Source of the DNA: Arthrobacter sp. ERGS1:01
GTDB taxonomy: Bacteria; Actinomycetota; Actinomycetes; Actinomycetales; Micrococcaceae
DNA: 64,000 nt
Assembly: GCF_001281315.1 (NCBI RefSeq)
Contig: NZ_CP012479.1
Location: 2,046,001 to 2,110,000, forward strand
Direction: 5' to 3'
Within the stretch, counting starts at the first letter, position 1, and the number at the start of each line of letters is the position of its first letter. Positions 1 through 8,942 of the stretch are shown one piece after another. The translations under genes were made by a program, and so were the position numbers. The notes beneath the pieces were generated by a model. That model saw only the letters and a list, made by a program, of their open reading frames with translations, ran no database searches and had not been told where the DNA came from.

Positions 1-300
1 TCTGGCGGTCTGACCAATCAGAGCGAAAATACCCCCTCGAAAACGACCTCTGATCGAGCAAGACGACCGTCTTTTCATGGCCAACGATTTGCCAACATCC
101 ATGCCGCGAAACCTGCGAACAGGCCGCCACGAGGCGCTTCGGGGAAATCTGGCGGACACACGTCACGTTTTACTTACGTCTTTGAACGACAAGCCACGCG
201 AAGTGTTGGCATGTCAAAGGGGTCCGACGTCCCGCACTCCCCCGGGAACTAGCGGTTTTTCACGACGATCAGCGAAGATTGACATAAGTTTCCTGAGTTT

Positions 301-334
301 CTCCTGGCCGCCGGTTCGAGTCCGGCCCGGGGCA
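301..334 (+). other. tRNA 3'-end fragment (possible attachment-site remnant)
   Basis: Positions 310-326 form a perfect T-arm (GCCGG, loop TTCGAGT, CCGGC), followed by a 7-base acceptor-like strand CCGGGGC and a discriminator A at 334. The matching 5' acceptor strand (GCCCCGG) is absent from the 80 bases upstream, so only the 3' part of a tRNA is present. Such fragments are left where elements integrate into tRNA genes. No integrase is seen nearby, so the att reading is inference. Confidence 0.5.
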
Positions 335-340
335 CAACAT

Positions 341-377
341 GGCTCTGACCTGCGGTTATGTTCCGCGGGTCAGAGCC
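341..377 (+). terminator. Strong hairpin behind the tRNA fragment
   Basis: A 15-bp stem starting GGCTCTGACC (341-355) pairs with 363-377 with one G-U wobble around a 7-base loop. There is no long T-run after it. Its place just after the tRNA 3' end suggests the old tRNA terminator. Confidence 0.6.
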
Positions 378-932
378 AACTTAGAGGCAAAAACGGCCCT
401 GGTCATCTTTTTCAGCACCTGACGCCCATCATTTTCAACATTCAGTTACGAAAAGTGCCTAGATTCCGCGGTTCTCAATTTCCCGAACGCGGCCAGACAG
501 TTATCGGCAACAAGCGGGCCTTCGATCGCCGTATTCTCTGCACTGAACGCAGTCGGCAAATGATGAGCTGAGGACCGTCCAGACAGGCCCGGCCTATTTC
601 CATCGGGGCTCGCATCAGTTCGTGAAGGCTGGCATACGGGACGGTCACTTCTTGATTGGTAGTGGTGGGTTACGTGTGTGAATAGCCACGATAACTGGCA
701 GTTTTATCACGGCGTTGAATGCTATCCCGGTGCACGCAAGACCATCATGATGTGAGGCGCTGCGGGGGCTGTCGCGTCTAGACCCCCCGTTTTTTGAACC
801 GCTGGATTCATGAGGAACTCGTCGAACACCACGAGTGGCTTGCCCTGGCCCGCTCGGCAAATTCAGCACGAATTGGAGACTGTCGCTAGGAGGACCCCTC
901 GGATAAATGCGCCGGCCTGGGGCGCCGGGGGC
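378..932. other. Intergenic stretch, no supported gene
   Basis: Short open frames exist on both strands but none has a credible ribosome site or a recognisable protein. A peptide-like frame near 810-890 has no start and ends quickly. It may be debris next to the tRNA fragment. Confidence 0.4.
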
Positions 933-2360
933 TCAGGTGCGTTCGATGCCGTCGAACGTCTGGAGGACCTCGCCCGCGTGGGTGGTGGGATCGTAGGGTG
1001 GGCTGCCGATGCCCTTCGTGGTGGGGTCAGTTGTCACTGCGGCCCACAGCTCGTCGATGCGTCCCGAGGCGAGAGTGAGCAGGGCGTCGCGGACGAAGGT
1101 GTCGCGGATGGTCTGCTCCTCGCTGGCGCCTGGGCGTTCCTGGCCGACGATGCCGTACATCTCCGTGCCATGCACGGCGTGCGCTCCCTTGGCGGGGCCG
1201 ATGGCGAGTAGGTGTGCGCTTCCACCGGCTGCGGCGTGCGCGAGTGCTCCGCGGGCGGCGGGGAGGGTGAAGAAGTAGTCGGTGAAGAGGGCTCCGCGAA
1301 CTTCGACCGGAGCGCGATCGTCGACGTCGTACGCGGCGATGATTTTCCGCGCGCGGCTCCGTGGGATGCGGTTCTTGGTGGCGAGTTCGGTGACGAGGTT
1401 CTCGATGCTGCCGGGGTCGAAGTCGTCGCTTTTGTTGATGACCCACCAGTCCGCTTCGTTTGTGGCGCTGCTGAAGAGGACGTCGACGTCGCGGTGCTTA
1501 CCGGTCTCGAGGACCCGCAGCGGCGGTCCAGTGAGCACGGCACCGGGCTGGGTGTGGTCATCGACGATGCCGATGGTGGTGTTGTCGACGCCGTGACGGT
1601 CCCCGATGTCGCGGGGGCTGACCTTGATCAGTGTTTCAGCGAGGAGTTTTCCGTCCAGGGTCAGTAGTTGCTCGGGGTCGTCTTCGATACCGAGTTCGGT
1701 GAGGAACGTGAGCGCGAGCTCTTCTGCCCACCAAGCGGGCACGATGCGTGAGGCTCCGCCGGAGAACGCGGCCAGGTGATGATAGAGTCCGTCGGCTGTA
1801 GGGGCGGCGAGGAGACCGATGGTCGAGTACGCGCCGCCGCTGTGGCCGGTGACCGTGACATTGTTCGGGTCTCCGCCGAACTGGGCGATGTTCTTCCTTA
1901 CCCATTGCAACGCGGTGATGATGTCCTGCAGGCCGAGGTTCGTGGCTTCCTTGAGTGCGCCACCGTAGTGGGAGAGGGAGAGCCATCCAAACGGGCCGAG
2001 CCGGTAGTTCGGGGACACTCCGATCGCCCGTCCGGTGGAGGCGAGACCAGAGGCGTTGGAGGTGGTCTGTGTATTGGCACCCATTTCGAACCCGCCGCCG
2101 TAGATGTAGACGATCACGGGGAGGGGCTTGGCGTTAACGTCTTCAGGCGCCCAGACGTTGAGGTTGAGGCAGTCCTCGCTGAATCCGTTGTCGGCTTCGA
2201 GCCAGCTCGTGTCCCCGGGGTGGAGTGGTGCGGGACCTTTCTGGTCGTACGGCAACTCGGGGTTGAACGGCAGGACGGTGGGGCGGCGGAACCGTTTGGC
2301 AGTGGCGTAGGGGATTCCGAGCCAGGTGCGGACGGCGTTCGTGGGTGCACTATCGGTCAT
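933..2360 (-). CDS. Type-B carboxylesterase (para-nitrobenzyl esterase-like)
   Basis: A 475-residue alpha/beta-hydrolase expected to cleave carboxylic esters. The family signature EDCLNLNVW lies near residues 62-70, the oxyanion-hole motif YGGGF near 87-91, and the nucleophile elbow is GHSGG near 172-176 with Ser174; most family members have GESAGG, so this is a variant elbow. A C-terminal stretch AVHGTEMYG carries the likely catalytic His. The ATG at 2360 is chosen because GGAAGGAAACC precedes it; an in-frame extension upstream would run into rarA. There is no signal peptide, so it is probably cytoplasmic. It follows rarA on the same strand with a 25-base gap. The substrate is unknown. Confidence 0.85.
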   Translation of the reverse strand: MTDSAPTNAVRTWLGIPYATAKRFRRPTVLPFNPELPYDQKGPAPLHPGDTSWLEADNGFSEDCLNLNVWAPEDVNAKPLPVIVYIYGGGFEMGANTQTTSNASGLASTGRAIGVSPNYRLGPFGWLSLSHYGGALKEATNLGLQDIITALQWVRKNIAQFGGDPNNVTVTGHSGGAYSTIGLLAAPTADGLYHHLAAFSGGASRIVPAWWAEELALTFLTELGIEDDPEQLLTLDGKLLAETLIKVSPRDIGDRHGVDNTTIGIVDDHTQPGAVLTGPPLRVLETGKHRDVDVLFSSATNEADWWVINKSDDFDPGSIENLVTELATKNRIPRSRARKIIAAYDVDDRAPVEVRGALFTDYFFTLPAARGALAHAAAGGSAHLLAIGPAKGAHAVHGTEMYGIVGQERPGASEEQTIRDTFVRDALLTLASGRIDELWAAVTTDPTTKGIGSPPYDPTTHAGEVLQTFDGIERT

Positions 2361-2385
2361 AAGGTGGTTTCCTTCCGAGGATGAA

Positions 2386-3708
2386 TTAGCCGGCGTCGAA
2401 TTCGGGAGTGGGGCCGCTGGTGTCGCCGTTCCTGAGCTGGGCCCAGTGGCGCAGCCGTTCGGTGATGGCGCGCTCGTACCCAAGTGTGGTGGGTTCATAG
2501 AATGTCTCCCGGGGCAGGCCGTCGGGGAAGTAGTTTGCGCCAGAGAAACCGGTCTCGGTGTCGGGGTCGTATTGGTAGCCGTCGCCGTAGCCGAGGTCCT
2601 TCATCAGTCGGGTCGGGGCGTTGAGGATGTGTGCAGGGGGCATGAGTGATCCGGTGCGTTTCGCGGCGGCGTGCGCCTTGTTGAATCCGCGGTATACGCC
2701 GATCGATTTCGGTGCGGTTGCGAGGTAGATGACGGCTTGGGCGATGGCGAGTTCTCCCTCGGGTGAACCGAGGCGGTCGTAGACATCCCAGGCTGCGAGG
2801 GCCTGTTGGACGGCGTTCGGGTCGGCCATGCCGATGTCTTCGGTGGCGAATCGGGTGATGCGGCGGGCGATGAACAGGGGGTCTTCGCCGCCGTCGAGCA
2901 TCCGTGCCAACCAGTACAGGGCTGCGTCCGGGTCGGAACCGCGCATCGATTTGTGGAGGGCAGAGATGAGGTTGTAGTGGCCTTCCTGCGCTTTGTCGTA
3001 CAGCGGTGCCCGTTTCTGCACGGCCGCGGCGAGGGCGGCCGGGTTCACGGGTGCGGGCAGGGCTTGCACCTGCTCAATCATGTTCAGCAAGTACCGGCCG
3101 TCACCGTCGGCCATCGCCGTCAGCGCCTCGCGAGCCGCATCAGTAAGCGGAAGCGGTCGACCGATGAGTGCTTCGACACGGGTGATGAGGGCGCCCAGCG
3201 CGGCGTCGTCGAGGCGCTTCAGAACAAAAACCTGGCATCGGGACAACAGCGCGCCGTTGAGTTCAAAGCTTGGGTTCTCCGTGGTCGCGCCGACAAGGAC
3301 GACGGTGCCGTCTTCGACGTAGGGCAGGAACGAGTCTTGCTGGGCGCGGTCGAAGCGGTGGATCTCGTCGACGAACAGCAGGGTACCTTGACCGACCTCG
3401 CGCCGGCGCTGCGCCTGCTGAAAGACTTTACGAAGGTCCGCGACGCCGGAGAAAGTGGCGGAAAGTTGTTCGAACGCAAGGTTGGTCTGTACGGCAAGGA
3501 GCCTTGCGATCGAGGTCTTCCCGCACCCGGGTGGTCCCCACAGCACCATCGATACAAGTCTCTGAGCGTCGACCATGCGCCCGATCGGCGCGTCAGCCCC
3601 GAGAACATGGTCCTGCCCGAGGACCTCGTGCAGGGTGCGCGGCCGGAGCCGATCAGCCAGCGGCCGCGAGGAGTCGTCCACCTCGAATAACGACGGCGTC
3701 TCACTCAC
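2386..3708 (-). CDS. rarA: Replication-associated recombination protein A (AAA+ ATPase)
   Basis: A 440-residue homologue of RarA/MgsA, an ATPase of the clamp-loader group that acts at stalled replication forks. Visible motifs are Walker A GPPGCGKT (about 58-65), Walker B LFVDEI (about 111-116) followed by HRF, and sensor 1 GATTEN (about 140-145). The C-terminal half has the conserved MRGSDPDAALYWLARM and GYGDGYQYDPD segments of the tetramerisation region. Full length for the family. It starts with GTG that overlaps the TGA of the upstream YjbR gene (GTGA), which implies translational coupling. Confidence 0.95.
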   Translation of the reverse strand: MSETPSLFEVDDSSRPLADRLRPRTLHEVLGQDHVLGADAPIGRMVDAQRLVSMVLWGPPGCGKTSIARLLAVQTNLAFEQLSATFSGVADLRKVFQQAQRRREVGQGTLLFVDEIHRFDRAQQDSFLPYVEDGTVVLVGATTENPSFELNGALLSRCQVFVLKRLDDAALGALITRVEALIGRPLPLTDAAREALTAMADGDGRYLLNMIEQVQALPAPVNPAALAAAVQKRAPLYDKAQEGHYNLISALHKSMRGSDPDAALYWLARMLDGGEDPLFIARRITRFATEDIGMADPNAVQQALAAWDVYDRLGSPEGELAIAQAVIYLATAPKSIGVYRGFNKAHAAAKRTGSLMPPAHILNAPTRLMKDLGYGDGYQYDPDTETGFSGANYFPDGLPRETFYEPTTLGYERAITERLRHWAQLRNGDTSGPTPEFDAG

Positions 3709-4064
3709 GACTGCTGCTTCCGGTAGGAGTTGTCGGCGAGGTCATAGGAATCGCATACCAAGTCTCCGATCAGCTTGGTCGTGATCCCGGCGCCGGGGCC
3801 GATAGAGATCCAATGCTGCTTGCTAAAATAGCGGCCAGTGGTGATCGTGTCGAAGTCGCGGCGGAGCGCGTCCCCGCGGTGGGGCTCGGCTTTCACAGTG
3901 ATGATCTGCAGGTTCGGATCGTCGTCGGTCACGATGAGGAAAACCTTCTCATGCACCTTCCACACTTCCAGGTGCGGAGTGAACGGGCGTCCATTGGTGA
4001 CGTTCTCGAGCGATACAGCGGTATCGCGGGCCTGCTGCTGTAACTGCTCTCCCGAAAGGGTCAC
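3705..4064 (-). CDS. MmcQ/YjbR family protein (first paralogue)
   Basis: A 119-residue protein of the MmcQ/YjbR fold, a small double-wing DNA-binding-like domain of unclear cell role. Family traits are the central RYFSKQHWISIGP segment and the C-terminal LIGDLVCDSYDLA helix. It has a GTG start overlapping the stop of the upstream paralogue, and its own stop overlaps rarA, giving a three-gene translationally coupled operon. It shares the same fold and length with its neighbour but low identity, so the pair is an old duplication. Confidence 0.85.
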   Translation of the reverse strand: MTLSGEQLQQQARDTAVSLENVTNGRPFTPHLEVWKVHEKVFLIVTDDDPNLQIITVKAEPHRGDALRRDFDTITTGRYFSKQHWISIGPGAGITTKLIGDLVCDSYDLADNSYRKQQS

Positions 4065-4450
4065 AGGCCCCTCCGGTCGCTGAAGATCTCGGGATCGACG
4101 GGGCGTTTCGCGCGAGGAAGATTCTCGACCACCAGCAGGTAGGACTCGGTGACGAGGTCCTCGACGAGAGCCTTGTGCAGGTCCCCTCCTGGATTCAAGG
4201 TGATCCAGTGCTTCTTGTTCATGTGGTATCCCGGGGTGATGTCCTTCTGGTGCTCGCGGAGAGTTTTGCTGTCTTCCGGGTCGGCCTTGATGATCACGAT
4301 TGGTTCCTCTGTGATGTCGGTGATCAGCATGAAGACCTTGCCGCGGACTTTGAACACCTCCCAGTCGGGCCCAAAGGGGTACCCGAGTTCAGTGCCCGGG
4401 AGCTCATCGACGCGGTTCCGGGCATGCTGCTGCAGCATGTCATCTCTCAT
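4061..4450 (-). CDS. MmcQ/YjbR family protein (second paralogue)
   Basis: A 129-residue protein of the same family as its downstream neighbour, with the signature HMNKKHWITLNPGGD and the helix LVEDLVTESYLLV. The ATG at 4450 is preceded by a near-perfect AGGAGGTGACC site; a longer frame upstream is ignored for that reason. It is the first gene of the yjbR-yjbR-rarA unit and lies divergent from a TetR regulator across an intergenic palindrome, so it is the likely target of that regulator. Confidence 0.85.
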   Translation of the reverse strand: MRDDMLQQHARNRVDELPGTELGYPFGPDWEVFKVRGKVFMLITDITEEPIVIIKADPEDSKTLREHQKDITPGYHMNKKHWITLNPGGDLHKALVEDLVTESYLLVVENLPRAKRPVDPEIFSDRRGL

Positions 4451-4493
4451 GGTCACCTCCTGAGGTCTCTGCGTAAGTAAGGCTATCGCAATG

Positions 4494-4511
4494 TGCGTAC
4501 CATCGTACATA
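4494..4511. promoter_or_regulatory. Palindromic operator between tetR and the yjbR operon
   Basis: TGCGTAC, spacer CATC, GTACATA form an interrupted palindrome (TRYGTAC-N4-GTACRYA). It lies 24 bases before the tetR start and 43 bases from the divergent ATG, where a TetR dimer would repress both directions. Confidence 0.55.
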
Positions 4512-4535
4512 CTTAACCTGGCATCAAAGACAAAC

Positions 4536-5141
4536 ATGGAAGAGAAGACCTTGCGAAAGGGCAAGCCGAACGACCCCCAGCGCCGGGCCAAGATCCTCCA
4601 GGCTGCACTGGAAGTCATCGCTGTGCAAGGCGTGCACGCGGCGTCCTATCGACGTATCGCCGCGCAGGCCGGCGTGCCGCTTGGGTCGACGACGTACTAC
4701 TTCGCGGATCTGGAAACGTTGATCGTCAGCGCGTTCGAGACCCTCCGAGATGAAATTGAACCGCGATACGCGGCACCACTGCGCAACGCCCGCACCGAAA
4801 CTGACGTCGTTGACGCGCTCGTGGCCGCCACGTGCGGCTCAACGGCCCCGACACTCGACGACATCCGGTTGTATGAGGAGATGCACCTCTACGGGGCACG
4901 CAGTCCGCGCGTTGCCGACCTCCTCCGTGATTTTCAGAAGGAGTCTCTCGTGGTCCTCCGCCGCTCCTTATCGGACGGAGCAGCCCGAGCTGTCGACGCA
5001 CTCATGTGGGGGTGGTGGAGCTACCGCGCCCTCCACGATGACAATCCACTCGATGAGGGCACGGTACGCAGCGCCTACCAAGCCCTCATGACCATCGCTG
5101 TCACCGAACAAGCACCACAGAAAGAGCATCCCCCTGCCTGA
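4536..5141 (+). CDS. TetR-family transcriptional regulator
   Basis: A 201-residue regulator. The N-terminal helix-turn-helix is clear (RAKILQAALEVIAVQGVHAA, then YRRIAAQAGVPLGSTTYYF, residues about 15-58). The C-terminal ligand domain is short and Trp-rich near the end (ALMWGWWSYRALHDDN). ATG 4536 is chosen because it starts just before the conserved charged leader; no strong ribosome site is seen. It is divergent from the yjbR operon with a palindrome between them, so autorepression and control of that operon are likely. The ligand is unknown. Confidence 0.85.
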   Translation: MEEKTLRKGKPNDPQRRAKILQAALEVIAVQGVHAASYRRIAAQAGVPLGSTTYYFADLETLIVSAFETLRDEIEPRYAAPLRNARTETDVVDALVAATCGSTAPTLDDIRLYEEMHLYGARSPRVADLLRDFQKESLVVLRRSLSDGAARAVDALMWGWWSYRALHDDNPLDEGTVRSAYQALMTIAVTEQAPQKEHPPA

Positions 5142-5180
5142 CATCAAAGCGGCGAATTCCGGGCCGCCGACTGTCAAGCG

Positions 5181-5522
5181 ATGGTTGTCGTGACCGGCCG
5201 CATCACACCCCGAACCTGCACCGCCTTGCACTCCCACATACTCGGCCTGTACTTCCGTGTCACCCAAGGAGTAGGCCGATTCGGTACCCGGGACGGAAGC
5301 GCCATCTTTGTCCGCCTCGGCGAGATGATCAACACCCCACCCGGTGAGGAGCACTGGCACGCCGCCGCCACCGGCTGCTTCATGGAACACATCGCCATGC
5401 TCCAAAACTTTGAAGACCCGTCCATGACCACCCCGTGGGCCGAGCACATCACAGTCAACGACTACAACGGCCGCCAGGTAAACCAAACGACTGATCAGGG
5501 TTTATCGCTGCCCAGTGTGTAG
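5181..5522 (+). pseudogene. 5'-truncated cupin protein
   Basis: The frame carries most of a small cupin of the mandelonitrile-lyase-like group: HSHILGLYFRVTQGVGR resembles the first cupin motif, and INTPPGEEHWHAAAT is the second motif with its metal-ligand His. The usual N-terminal 25-30 residues are missing and there is no ribosome site, and the start lies 40 bases after the tetR stop. It is probably a remnant truncated when flanking DNA was rearranged; the IS30 element lies 80 bases downstream. Confidence 0.6.
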
Positions 5523-5605
5523 CCGTGCACCAAAGTCCGTGGTGCCCGGAATCGAAGTATCACCGTTTGGGCTGCCAATTATGTCAGTGCCGTAGCGGGG
5601 ACGGC

Positions 5606-5627
5606 GAGTTCAATCGGTCGTCGCACC
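5606..5627 (+). repeat. IS30 left terminal inverted repeat
   Basis: Pairs with 6828-6849; the shared block is CGGTCGTCGCACC plus a TTCA nearer the outer end. Confidence 0.75.
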
Positions 5628-5653
5628 GCCCCATTTATTGTGAGGTGTAGTGC

Positions 5654-6845
5654 ATGCATTCGAAGACGCAACGTATTGCCAAGGAAGCCCGGTTCTGGGT
5701 GCTGATGGCCCAGGGCTCGACGTTGATTGCGGCGTGCAACGTTTTAGGAGTGGATCGACGAACCGGGCGCCGTTGGCGTCAAGCAACCGGCGGGCGGATC
5801 CCGCGGAAGAAACCTGAGCCCTCGGGCCGGTACCTGTCGTTGGATGAGCGACTGCGGATCGCCGACCTTCACCTGTCCGGCTCCAACGCACGGTCAATCG
5901 CGGTGCAGATGAACCGCTCCGCCTCGACGACCAGCAGGGAGCTACGCCGCAACGGCCCTGCGAGGGGCGTGCGGAGCCGTGGGACGTATGCGCCGCATGC
6001 GGCACAAAAGAAAGCCGAGTTGCGCGGGTGCCGGCCCAAGGGCAGCAAGTTCGACGACGTGGAACTGTCCGACCTGATGCAGGCCAAGCTGTGCGTGAAG
6101 TGGAGTCCCAGGCAGATCAGCGACCATCTCACCGCAAGGTTCCCGGACCGGGCCCAGATGCGAGTAAGTCCCGAAACGATCTACTAGGCGCTGTATGTGC
6201 AGGGACGCGGACATTTGCATGCCGACCTGCACCAACACCTGAGGACCAGCCGCGCAATCAGGCGACCGAGACGCTCCGCCGGAAACCGGCCCGGCAAAAT
6301 CCCGGACATGGTCCTGATCAGCGAACGACCCGCCGAGGTCGATGACCGGGCTGTGCCGGGGCACTGGGAGGGGACTTGGTGCTGGGGTCGAACTGCCGCT
6401 CGGCGATCGCCAAGTTGGTGGAACGGCAAAGCAGATACACGCTGCTGGTCCACCTGCCCAACGACCACGGCGCCATCGCCGTCCGGGAGGGGTTGGTGAA
6501 GACCATCAACGCCCGCCGGAGCACCTGCGCAAGTCGCTGACCTGGGACCAGGGTACCGAACTGGCCCAGCACCGGCAGATCACCCTGGCAACGAAAATGG
6601 ACATCTACTTCTGCGAACCGCATTCGCCTTGGCAGCGCGGAACCAACGAGAATACCAACGGGCTCTTGCGCCAGTACTTTCCCAAGGGCACGGATTTGTC
6701 CGTACATTCACCGAAGCGGCTGCTGGAAGTCGCCACCGAGCTCAACGACCGGCCCCGCAAGGTCCTGGGTGGAATCACCCCCGCACAAGCCATGGAACGG
6801 CTACTATCGGAACCAGTGAAACCCCCTGGTGCGACGACCGCCTGA
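5654..6845 (+). pseudogene. IS30-family transposase, nonsense and frameshift mutated
   Basis: The N-terminal helix-turn-helix part (LSLDERLRIADLHLSGSNAR, then IAVQMNRSASTTSRELRRN) is intact to SPETIY, where the usual Gln codon is TAG at 6185-6187. The same frame then continues (LYVQGRGHLHADLH) to PGHWEG near 6370, where one G is missing and the frame shifts. A second shift near 6510 leads into the catalytic end (LTWDQGTELAQH, FCEPHSPWQRGTNENTNGLL) that ends at 6845. With one stop and two shifts the enzyme cannot be made from this copy. Confidence 0.9.
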
Positions 6846-6849
6846 ATTC
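6828..6849 (-). repeat. IS30 right terminal inverted repeat
   Basis: Inverted copy of 5606-5627 with three mismatches. It overlaps the last codons of the transposase frame. Confidence 0.75.
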
Positions 6850-7010
6850 GCAGTTCCCTTACGGAGAAACGGGAAACGTAGCCTCAAGGAATCTACGGCA
6901 TGATCCGGCGACTGGCCGCCGGCCGGCTTATGGAACGGTTTGCCCACGCCAATACGGGACGACGCTGGCCAGGGCACCACTGAATCGATTCTTTGAGGTC
7001 GCACTAAACG

Positions 7011-7051
7011 GAAATCGAAGACCTCAAAGCGAAGCTGCGGTCTTCGATTTC
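7011..7051 (-). terminator. 13-bp perfect inverted repeat
   Basis: GAAATCGAAGACC (7011-7023) is perfectly complementary to 7039-7051 around a 15-base loop. It lies 29 bases behind the stop of the small membrane gene on the minus strand and could end its transcript, though there is no T-run. Confidence 0.5.
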
Positions 7052-7079
7052 ACGTCAGAAATCGTTCAGTAAATCGCAG

Positions 7080-7259
7080 TTACTGATGGAGATTGAGGCC
7101 CTTTTGCAAGCGAATGCGTCTTATCGTGTAGATGATTGCGATGACGCTGAGTATCAACATCAGCGCGCTACTAATGGTTAGGGCCGTGTTTGCGTGGAGG
7201 ATCAGTTCTATCACCGAAATGATTGCCAGTAGCGACCACACAACGAGTAGAAATTTCAC
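7080..7259 (-). CDS. Small two-helix membrane protein
   Basis: A 59-residue protein read from a GTG at 7259 with AGGAACTCT just upstream. The first half is one hydrophobic helix (KFLLVVWSLLAIISVIEL), the second another (ISSALMLILSVIAIIY), followed by a basic tail TIRRIRLQKG. It has no recognised family. It is one of several tiny helical-hairpin proteins in this accessory region. A perfect hairpin follows its stop. Confidence 0.55.
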   Translation of the reverse strand: MKFLLVVWSLLAIISVIELILHANTALTISSALMLILSVIAIIYTIRRIRLQKGLNLHQ

Positions 7260-7429
7260 AGAGTTCCTTTCCCACGGACACAGTCTGAGTATGCGCCACC
7301 TTCAACAACGACGACAAGACGAAACGTGATCAACCCAGCAAGAGCCTCGCAGCCCTGCAGAGGGGATACAACGGCTCATGAGTCATGCCCACCACCTGTG
7401 GACTGGTTCTTTTACACCCAAGGCACCTT

Positions 7430-7445
7430 TCCCGTAAGAGGTTCC
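7430..7445 (+). repeat. Regional repeat, unit 1a
   Basis: TCCCGTAAGAGGTTCC, followed by AGTTGAGAGA. It is tandem with unit 1b and matches the left arm and loop of the regional palindrome. Confidence 0.75.
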
Positions 7446-7455
7446 AGTTGAGAGA

Positions 7456-7516
7456 TCCCGTAAGAGGTTCCTGTTGAGAGACGGTCCACGTCTCAAGCCC
7501 TTGCATGACGGTTCTG
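7456..7516 (+). repeat. Regional repeat, unit 1b with 61-bp extension
   Basis: Starts TCCCGTAAGAGGTTCC and continues TGTTGAGAGACGGTCCAC. The whole 61-bp block matches 11820-11880 at 53 of 61 positions. Confidence 0.8.
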
Positions 7517-7694
7517 CAACGTCCATCGACACACTGCATGCTATTGATTAACTGCCTCAGCGCTTTCCTAGCTGGCGATAGATCCATGGAATCCCTACTG
7601 GAATGCCCTCAGCACAGACCGGTGTCCTGCCAACAAACGGAGCACAGTGCACATAGAATCTCGGGCAAGCGCGTTAACTGCCAATGACAGATGT

Positions 7695-7958
7695 TCAATT
7701 GTGGGCCCGCCGCCAAAGAATGAAGTACTTGATACCCAATCCCAAAAACAGAATCCCGAAAATGAGCCCTAGAATATGGACTTTACCTTCAGAAATAAAA
7801 ATGAAGACGACGAGAACCAAGAAAACGGTGGCAAGAGTAGCAGAACCAAATCCTAGAAAAGCGAAAAAGTGTGGATCCCTTCTACCGTACTGCGGTTCGG
7901 TCAGGCCAAGGAAGTCGGTGAACCGACGTCCACGCCCCACCGGTTTCTCATCTGACAT
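7695..7958 (-). CDS. Small membrane protein
   Basis: An 87-residue protein with an N-terminal charged part and two helices (about 35-56 and 62-80, the second ILGLIFGILFLGLGIKYFI), ending WRRAHN. No family is recognised. Upstream of the ATG at 7958 the box TAGTGT is followed by 7 bases and the start codon, so the mRNA is predicted leaderless. The gene is AT-rich at its 3' half compared with its neighbours, suggesting acquisition. Confidence 0.65.
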   Translation of the reverse strand: MSDEKPVGRGRRFTDFLGLTEPQYGRRDPHFFAFLGFGSATLATVFLVLVVFIFISEGKVHILGLIFGILFLGLGIKYFILWRRAHN

Positions 7959-8231
7959 AAGAAGAACACTACGTAACGTGCATGGACCTGTCTATGCACT
8001 ACTGATGCTCTCAGGGCCTCACAAAGTGACCCGTGCAAGGTTTGATCCGATCGCCGGGGTCAGAACAGATCATGGCGGCCATGGTGTCGGCAAAGTGGCC
8101 AAACGATTGATCCTCTCTTGGGGCTCTCCCGCGAAGGCATGTCCCGCATGCCGGTGGTGCGTGGATCGAACGGCGCCGCAGGCCGGCACGAGCGCAGGGT
8201 GTTGCGGCGCGCTGGTTGCCGGCCCGGGCTT

Positions 8232-8771
8232 TCAGGGGGCCGTCGTTGCCGGGACGGAGGCGAGTTTCGCCGTGATGGCCTGGGCTTCCTTTTGGATTGT
8301 CGCGCCGTAACCACCGCTGAGCGCGGTTGACTTGATCAGGGCCGCGTCCGCGTCGCGGGATGCAGCCGGAGCCGCTTCAAGGGTCGACAAGTCGGTCTTC
8401 AGTTGCGTCGGCAGCTTGGCGAACGCGGCCGGCCGGTGGATGAGGGCAAACGCCACCACATGGGCTCTGTCGCCGTACCCGGTCTTCGCCTGGATGTCGA
8501 TACGCAACTCCTTGCGGAGCAGATGCACCTCCGGGCTTTTGGCGTGATTCTTAGCAGCGGTCTTTAGACCCTGTGTACCGGCCGTGGCGTGCGCTCCGGC
8601 GGCCGGCGCTGACGTGCTGGCCGTTGGCGAGGGTCCGGACGCAAAAGCAGCCGTCCCCCCGAAGATTCCGGCTCCAAGGAGCAGGGCACCGGCGGCCCCG
8701 GCTGCCGTGCGCTTGCGCCACCGCCTCCCGGGCGCCGCAGCAGAGGCCGGCGTGGTGTGGTCAATGTTCAT
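8232..8771 (-). CDS. Secreted protein next to a two-component system
   Basis: A 179-residue protein. The N-terminus has a Tat/Sec-like signal (GRRWRKRTAAGAAGALLLGA, cleavage likely near AFASG), then an Ala/Thr/Ser-rich linker and a helical domain with VHLLRKELRIDIQAKTGYG. The mature part ends near the stop without a membrane anchor, so it is likely secreted. It is divergent from the response regulator across 171 bases, a layout that suggests control by it or a sensing role. The function is unknown. Confidence 0.7.
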   Translation of the reverse strand: MNIDHTTPASAAAPGRRWRKRTAAGAAGALLLGAGIFGGTAAFASGPSPTASTSAPAAGAHATAGTQGLKTAAKNHAKSPEVHLLRKELRIDIQAKTGYGDRAHVVAFALIHRPAAFAKLPTQLKTDLSTLEAAPAASRDADAALIKSTALSGGYGATIQKEAQAITAKLASVPATTAP

Positions 8772-8942
8772 GATTACTCCCTAGTAAATTGCGGAGATTG
8801 CTGTGTCTCGCACTGCGCTTCGGTGGGTGGTGATTTCAGTGTGGCGGACGGGTATCCGTTCCACGTATAAGGAATGTAAGGGCCAGGTAAAGAATGCGCG
8901 GCGTAGCCCCCACACCAGTCTGCACAAGGGTTCAATGGAACC

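Larger units (their letters stand above)
5606..6849 (+). mobile_element. IS30-family insertion sequence (decayed)
   Basis: The element is 1244 bp. Left terminal repeat 5606-5627 (core CGGTCGTCGCACC) is matched by right repeat 6828-6849 in inverted form with three mismatches in 22. Inside is one IS30-type transposase gene that is broken. No target-site duplication is recognisable in the immediate flanks, so the flanks have changed or the insertion is old. Confidence 0.85.
7260..7694. other. Intergenic stretch with tandem palindromic-repeat units
   Basis: No supported gene. Two tandem units of the regional repeat lie at 7430-7481. An 85-codon frame on the minus strand crosses the repeats and is not believed. 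Confidence 0.5.

Noticed and set aside
645..869. 74-codon minus-strand frame
   Set aside because: No ribosome site, no recognisable protein, lies in a tRNA-fragment flank.
7330..7587. 85-codon minus-strand frame
   Set aside because: Reads straight through the tandem repeat units and has no start signal.
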